This document shows positions 7,030 through 9,569 of a stretch of DNA of 9,569 bases, piece after piece. A program made the translations under genes and the position numbers. The notes beneath the pieces were generated by a model. The model made no database searches, was not told the DNA's origin, and saw nothing but the letters and a program-made list of their open reading frames with translations. This stretch comes from an uncultured Collinsella sp. (GTDB lineage: Bacteria; Actinomycetota; Coriobacteriia; Coriobacteriales; Coriobacteriaceae), in contig CABSBK010000024.1 of the NCBI GenBank assembly GCA_902475865.1, forward strand, positions 1 through 9,569, in the 5' to 3' direction. The first letter of the stretch is position 1. The number at the start of each line of letters is the position of its first letter.

Positions 7030-7556
7030 AGGGCGCCCGTCCCGTCGGCGCGTTGCTGGTGCTCGCCTGTGCGGTCGTGGCGGTGGCAGTGGCGGTTTGG
7101 GGGCTTAACGCAGCACGGCAACAACGTTTAGGGGCTGCCGCGGATGCGGGATCGGGTTCGGCTGCGGCGTCTCAAATAGACGATGCGCGAGACGCGGACG
7201 ATGCGAATGCCGCCGTTACGGCGCAAACGTTCTTGCAAGCACTCGACGAGCGAGCGGACGCTGCAACGGGTTCATCTGCAAACAATGCCATCGCTGTTCG
7301 TCTCGCATGGTCCGAGTGCCGACCGATGACCGAGGCGGCGGCGGATATGCTGCGTGCCTATCGCGAGGTGCCCACGGCGCAACTTGCTCTGAGCGGCTAT
7401 CTCGACATCAAGGGCAACGTGTGGGGCGCCATCGTGCGTGACGGACGCGGCTGGGTCGATATGGTGACGGTTGCCGCGGATGCTGGTGATACTTCGTGTT
7501 GCCTGCGCGTGGTCCGCCTGACCCCGCAGACAACGAACTCAAAGGAGGGGTCGTGA
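6993..7556 (+). CDS. Unrecognised single-pass membrane protein between two pilins
   Basis: I do not recognise this 187-residue protein. It has a 17-residue polar N-terminus, one strong membrane helix (about 18-36) rich in Ala/Val, a low-complexity Ala/Asp/Ser spacer (about 45-75), and a folded-looking part (76-178) ending in a beta-rich stretch (LALSGYLDIKGNVWGAIVRD, then VDMVTVAAD). Cysteines are at 26, 109 and 169/170. It lacks the Glu-containing pilin signature. The ATG lies inside flp in another frame (37-base overlap), with only a weak AAGG ribosome site, so translation may depend on coupling to flp; a TTG at 7053 is an alternative start but would lack most of the polar N-terminus. Its stop is one base before the next start. 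Position suggests an outward-facing accessory factor for pilus assembly, but that is inference. Confidence 0.72.
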   Translation: MERYQRGHQQPVEGARPVGALLVLACAVVAVAVAVWGLNAARQQRLGAAADAGSGSAAASQIDDARDADDANAAVTAQTFLQALDERADAATGSSANNAIAVRLAWSECRPMTEAAADMLRAYREVPTAQLALSGYLDIKGNVWGAIVRDGRGWVDMVTVAADAGDTSCCLRVVRLTPQTTNSKEGS

Positions 7557-7557
7557 A

Positions 7558-7776
7558 ATGCATGATGTCCTGCGCGAGGAATCTGCCCAGGCAACGGTCG
7601 AATACGCCATCGTCACGGTGGCACTGCTTTCCATCGTGCTGGCGATCGCAGGGCTTTGGCGTGCCGGTGCCGATGGGCGCTTGGCGGCGCTGGTCGAGCG
7701 GGCGGCATCTCACGGCGTCACCTCGACATCGGTTGTCGACGCTGCTGCGGGTGCTAAGGACATCGTGCTGTATTGA
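7558..7776 (+). CDS. Second Flp-like small pilin
   Basis: This 72-residue protein starts with a 10-residue leader, MHDVLREESA. A pilin motif QATVEYAIV follows and runs into a hydrophobic helix (about 17-34). Glu15 at +5 puts the cut between Ala10 and Gln11. The REESAQ.T.EYAI stretch is nearly the same as in the flp pilin upstream, so the two are probably paralogues. The tail is different: Arg-rich, then ASHGVTSTSVVDAAAGAKD, about 38 residues, longer than that of Flp. It could be a minor or tip pilin. AGGAGG (7543-7548) stands nine bases before the ATG and is one of the better ribosome sites in the operon. The TGA stop overlaps an ATG (7776) that is discussed under the next gene. Confidence 0.85.
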   Translation: MHDVLREESAQATVEYAIVTVALLSIVLAIAGLWRAGADGRLAALVERAASHGVTSTSVVDAAAGAKDIVLY

Positions 7777-8251
7777 TGTTGCGCGCGAGGACCGGGCTCA
7801 GTCTACGGTCGAGGCGGCATTCCTACTGCCGACGTTTCTGACGCTCGTCCTGTTGGCGCTGCAGCCGGTGTGCCTGCTCTATACACGCGCGGTCATGGAG
7901 TCTGCCGCCGCCGAGACCGCGCGGCTCATGACCACGATGACGGTGGGGAATGACGAGGATATTAAGGAGTTTGCCCGCCGCCGTCTTGCCGCGGTTCCCG
8001 ACGTTTCGATTTTCCATGCCGGCGGGCCCCTGTCGTGGGATATCGAGCTTGGTCGGGCCGATGCGGGCGGCGTCTCGTCCGTTTCCGTTACCGGCGAGGT
8101 TAAACCGCTGCCCGTGATCGGTGCGTTTGCGCAGGCTATGGGTAGCGCAGGCCAAAACGGCTATGTCGAGCTTAAGGTCGACGTCTCGTATCGATCGCGT
8201 CCCGAGTGGCTGGAGGGAGATTATGATTCATGGATTGCTGCATGGGATTAA
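7751..8251 (+). CDS. tadE: TadE-like pseudopilin, start uncertain (possible frameshift at the 5' end)
   Basis: The frame encodes a clear TadE-type protein. A pilin-like segment AQSTVEAAFLLP (residues 16-27 if counted from GTG 7751) leads into a hydrophobic helix (about 22-44), then the typical YTRAVMESAAAETARLMTT and an outward-facing mostly beta part of about 105 residues. Glu21 as +5 gives an Ala16/Gln17 cut. TadE-like proteins are minor pseudopilins of the Tad system. No ATG in this frame precedes the motif. GTG 7751 lacks a ribosome site. The natural-looking start, ATG 7776, which overlaps the pilin stop as TGATG, is in the wrong frame and stops after 21 codons. Removing one CG from the GCGCGCG tract (7781-7787) would make ATG 7776 read MLREDRAQSTVE, very like the second pilin's start. 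So this is either a GTG-started gene, a sequence error, or a frameshifted gene. Confidence 0.8.
   Translation: MLRTSCCIDVAREDRAQSTVEAAFLLPTFLTLVLLALQPVCLLYTRAVMESAAAETARLMTTMTVGNDEDIKEFARRRLAAVPDVSIFHAGGPLSWDIELGRADAGGVSSVSVTGEVKPLPVIGAFAQAMGSAGQNGYVELKVDVSYRSRPEWLEGDYDSWIAAWD
7781..7787. repeat. Short CG-dinucleotide tract at the tadE start
   Basis: GCGCGCG lies five bases after the A of ATG 7776. One CG unit fewer would place that ATG in the TadE frame. Tracts this short slip rarely, so error or chance is as likely as a true switch. Confidence 0.4.
8212..8217 (+). promoter_or_regulatory. Ribosome binding site of the TadG-like gene
   Basis: GGAGGG lies five bases before the ATG at 8223, inside the end of tadE. 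It supports that start over the later in-frame ATG at 8328. Confidence 0.75.
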
Positions 8252-9569
8252 GCGCTGCCTGTTGAAGGTGACGAGGGGGCTTGCGGGCCGTTGCCGACCG
8301 CGTGCTCGCTGCAAGCGAGGCGGCTTTATGGGTCGAGCCGGGATCGACCTGTTTATCGAAGACGGTGCCTATACCACGCTCTCCTCTGCGGTGGTCATCT
8401 TGGTGGTGCTCACGTTGCTGTTTTCGTCGACGGCGGCGATATGGAGCATGTCGCGCGCGGGGGACACCCAGGTGGCTGCCGATAGCGGCGCGCTGGCAGG
8501 CGCCAATGTGGTGGCGTCCTACCATACGGCTGCGACGGTGGTGGATGCGAGCATATTGAGCTTGGGCCTAGCGGGGTTTGCCACGATCGGCACCGGCTTG
8601 GTCGCCATTCTTATTCCGGGTGCCGAGCTTGCCGCGGGCGATATGGTCGACACGGGGATCGAGATCATTAAAACGCGCAACAAGTTTGCCAAGAGTGCAT
8701 CTGAGGGCTTGCAGAAAATCGAGACGGCTCTACCGTATCTGGTTGCCGCGCGAGCTACGCAGGCCGTGTCGGCGCAGGAAACCGAGGGTGCGACCTATAC
8801 CGGTACGGCGCTTGCCGTGCCCAGGACGTCCGAGTCGGATTTTGCTGCGCTCGAGGGGTCCGAGATCTCGACTGATGCGATTAAAGACACATCGAAAGAT
8901 CTGGAACGCGCAGCAGATGAGCTGCAGAAGGCCTCGGAGGAGACGGCGAAAGCAAAAGAGCGCGCCTGGCTTGCGGATTGCGGCGGGTCGGATCCGGCTT
9001 CGGTCGGCAGTTGCTCATGCATGTGGGAACGCGCGAGGAGTTTGGCGAAGCTTTCGGATATTGAGAATCCGCACTATGCCTCGAGCGTCACATGGGAGCC
9101 GCAAGTGGCGCTCGATCGCGCGAAGGCCTATTACCGCTTGCGCCTTGCAAACGAGGCGCCTCAGGGCTCAAGCGTCGAGACGAAGGCGGAGTCGGCGGCG
9201 CGCAAGGCGTTCTATACCTATGCGAGCGCAGAGGTCAATCGCGCATATATAACCGAAGACGGAGACCGGGCCACTTCCTATATTCCGTTGTTGCCGCGCA
9301 ACACTGACGAGGTGCGAGCGACGGAACTCTATACCGATGCGGCGTGGCCAACTAGTACCAACGATGGCAAAACGTATCTGCATTATGGAACGAGCTGCCC
9401 CAACTATAAGAAAGGGACGCCAGGCGGGCTAGCCTCGGTCGCTGCTTATGACGGGCAGGACAAATGCAACAGATGCCATTTTGGTGTTTCGTCGCTCGGC
9501 GCCGTTGCGGCTCCTTCGACTTCTATCGAAAACGGCTTCGAGTACCACTTTGATCGATTCAAAGACGCT
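8223..9569 (+). CDS. TadG-like pilus-locus protein, 3' end beyond the window
   Basis: The frame is open for 449 codons to the right edge, so the protein is incomplete. Residues 1-46 are a basic leader; 52-74 form a membrane helix; then SRAGDTQVAADSGALAGANVVA (about 77-98) resembles the TadG/TadE-G 'D-A-ALAGA' segment. A second hydrophobic stretch covers about 108-134. Residues 210-250 are charged and heptad-like, probably a coiled coil. The distal part is Tyr- and Cys-bearing: Cys253, 264, 266, 392, 415 and 418, with CNRCH at 415-419. The Glu-containing pilin motif is not seen; AYTTLSS stands where it would be. TadG-like proteins are large membrane-anchored outward-facing parts of Tad loci, often with a von Willebrand A domain, which is not visible so far. 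The gene overlaps tadE by 29 bases. The family call rests on the N-terminal segment and on operon position; the rest matches nothing I recognise. Confidence 0.78.
   Translation, partial: MIHGLLHGIKRCLLKVTRGLAGRCRPRARCKRGGFMGRAGIDLFIEDGAYTTLSSAVVILVVLTLLFSSTAAIWSMSRAGDTQVAADSGALAGANVVASYHTAATVVDASILSLGLAGFATIGTGLVAILIPGAELAAGDMVDTGIEIIKTRNKFAKSASEGLQKIETALPYLVAARATQAVSAQETEGATYTGTALAVPRTSESDFAALEGSEISTDAIKDTSKDLERAADELQKASEETAKAKERAWLADCGGSDPASVGSCSCMWERARSLAKLSDIENPHYASSVTWEPQVALDRAKAYYRLRLANEAPQGSSVETKAESAARKAFYTYASAEVNRAYITEDGDRATSYIPLLPRNTDEVRATELYTDAAWPTSTNDGKTYLHYGTSCPNYKKGTPGGLASVAAYDGQDKCNRCHFGVSSLGAVAAPSTSIENGFEYHFDRFKDA

Noticed and set aside
7031..7052. GC-rich dyad just after the flp stop as a partial terminator
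   Set aside because: The GCGCC/GGCGC stem is only five base pairs with a nine-base loop and no T-run, and it lies inside the next coding frame.
7056..7073. Lipobox-like VLAC in the unknown 187-residue protein
   Set aside because: The cysteine sits in the middle of a longer hydrophobic helix that continues for about ten residues, which fits a membrane segment better than a lipoprotein signal.
7496..7750. Long 5' extension of the TadE frame
   Set aside because: It covers the second pilin in another frame and reads as Arg/Pro-rich shadow sequence; only the part from about 7775 on looks like a TadE protein.
1..9569. Insertion sequences, CRISPR arrays, tRNA genes or attachment sites
   Set aside because: No transposase, regularly spaced repeat, tRNA-like fold or target-site duplication was seen on either strand.

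Overview
The window is GC-rich, and almost all of it is read left to right. It suggests a high-GC Gram-positive bacterium of the phylum Actinomycetota. The gene style and pilus locus resemble Coriobacteriia such as Collinsella and its relatives. That placement is an inference from composition, GTG start codons, short TadC and pilin proteins, and the lack of a secretin gene. No 16S or other taxonomic marker is present.

Region 1 (1-1420) has the 3' end of an upstream transcript, with a structured stretch and a strong intrinsic terminator at 99-134. The gene for the ribosome-maturation GTPase RsgA follows (184-1368) and has its own terminator (1388-1420).

Region 2 (1421-1620) is a 200-base gap packed with inverted repeats. 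It leads into a long operon. No convincing -10 box was found.

Region 3 (1621 to the window end) is a Tad (tight adherence, Flp type IVc) pilus operon. The order is cpaB, tadZ/cpaE, tadA/cpaF, tadB, tadC, flp pilin, an unrecognised single-pass membrane protein, a second Flp-like small pilin, a TadE-like pseudopilin, and a large TadG-like protein that runs off the right edge. Genes overlap or nearly touch (overlaps of 1, 4, 28, 4, 37 and 29 bases), which points to one mRNA with translational coupling.

The expected assembly is as follows. TadZ places the machine at a cell pole or focus. TadA hydrolyses ATP and drives the TadB/TadC inner-membrane platform. The platform extrudes processed Flp pilin, while TadE/TadG-like proteins and the second pilin act as minor components. 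CpaB is probably an anchored periplasmic or wall-facing part. The prepilin peptidase (TadV/CpaA) that must cut the pilins is not in this window.

The points most worth a second look are: (a) the open frame 8223-9569, a TadG-like protein with an unusual cysteine-rich distal part including a CxxCH; (b) an apparent frame problem at the TadE start, next to a GCGCGCG tract; (c) a shared Ala-Gln cleavage site in all three pilin-class proteins; and (d) the unknown 187-residue protein between the two pilins.
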